Below are positions 5,434 through 5,693 of a stretch of DNA of 5,693 nt, piece after piece. Both the position numbers and the translations under genes were made by a program. The notes below the pieces were generated by a model. It ran no database searches. It had not been told where the DNA came from and saw only the letters and a program-made list of their open reading frames with translations. Position 1 is the stretch's first letter, and the number at the start of each line of letters is the position of its first letter. Source of the DNA: SG8-41 sp036397875 (lineage in GTDB: Bacteria > Pseudomonadota > Gammaproteobacteria > Burkholderiales > SG8-41); assembly GCA_036397875.1 (NCBI GenBank), contig DASWIC010000108.1:1-5693 (forward strand), written 5' to 3'.

Positions 5434-5693
5434 AGATAGAGCGCGTGGAAGTGTTTGGAGTGGCGGTGCCCCTCATCGGCGAGTACAAGAACGCCTATCT
5501 CACCAAGTCGGTGCAGAGGAGCGTCATCGTGCGCATCACCGCAAGCGGCGGGGTGACGGGGCTCGGCAACATCGACCCCACGCCGGGCTACTCCAGGGAG
5601 CAGACGCCGGACCACCTGGAGAAGCTCCGCGGGACCTTCGCGCCGCTCCTGCTCGGGATGGACCCGACCAATATCCATGCGGTGCTGGCGCGG
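5430..5693 (+). CDS. Enolase-superfamily (mandelate racemase/muconate lactonizing) enzyme, N-terminal part only
   Basis: 88 codons are visible before the window ends; the full family length is about 360-400. MKIERVEVFGVAVPL (1-15), TKSVQRSVIVRIT (25-37), GVTGLGNIDPTPGYSREQT (41-59) and LEKLRGTFAPLLLGMDP (63-79) are the beta-rich capping domain of MR/MLE proteins, which closes over the active site and contacts the substrate. The catalytic lysine and Mg-binding acidic residues lie in the missing C-terminal barrel, so the subgroup and reaction (cycloisomerase, racemase or acid-sugar dehydratase) cannot be assigned. Its ATG overlaps the leuD stop as ATGA, with no good Shine-Dalgarno, so translation is probably coupled to the small subunit. 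It is the third gene of the rightward cluster and likely works on the same compound family. Confidence 0.87.
   Translation, partial: MKIERVEVFGVAVPLIGEYKNAYLTKSVQRSVIVRITASGGVTGLGNIDPTPGYSREQTPDHLEKLRGTFAPLLLGMDPTNIHAVLAR

Noticed and set aside
1..5693. CRISPR array, tRNA/rRNA genes, insertion-sequence ends or attachment sites
   Set aside because: No regularly spaced repeats of array length, cloverleaf-like segments, transposase coding or flanking terminal repeats were seen; nearly all bases are conserved coding sequence.

Overview
The window is GC-rich, densely packed bacterial DNA with short intergenic gaps. A Bug-type (TctC-like) periplasmic binding protein next to catabolic enzymes, together with the codon style, suggests a betaproteobacterium of the Burkholderiales kind. 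This placement is inferred from gene families; no marker gene is present.

The layout is a divergent catabolic locus. Leftward from a control region of about 120 bp (3489-3610) run an MmgE/PrpD-family protein (3488-2052), a PdxA-family NAD-dependent dehydrogenase (2030-981) and a Bug-family solute-binding protein (941 to beyond position 1, C-terminus cut off). Rightward run the large (3611-4909) and small (4930-5433) subunits of a LeuC/LeuD-type aconitase-superfamily hydro-lyase, then the N-terminal part of an enolase-superfamily (mandelate racemase/muconate lactonizing) enzyme that overlaps leuD by ATGA and leaves the window at its right edge. The control region holds a good leftward promoter (TTGGCG-N16-GATAAT), a rightward -10 box (TAGAAT), and between them a perfect 8-bp inverted repeat that looks like a shared operator.

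Read together, the genes look like uptake and breakdown of an unidentified small hydroxy- or dicarboxylic acid. The Bug protein would capture it, and the MmgE/PrpD, LeuCD-like and enolase-superfamily proteins could carry out dehydration, hydration or isomerisation. The PdxA-like enzyme, related in fold to isopropylmalate dehydrogenase, could then perform an oxidation with possible decarboxylation. Several substrate-determining positions differ from the textbook enzymes. The PdxA-like protein lacks most of the residues that hold the phosphorylated substrate in E. coli PdxA, and the LeuD-like subunit lacks the YLRM/YLRT-type specificity loop. Names such as 'pyridoxine biosynthesis' or 'leucine biosynthesis' would therefore probably mislead here. 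No RNA genes, insertion sequences, CRISPR arrays or clear terminators were seen.
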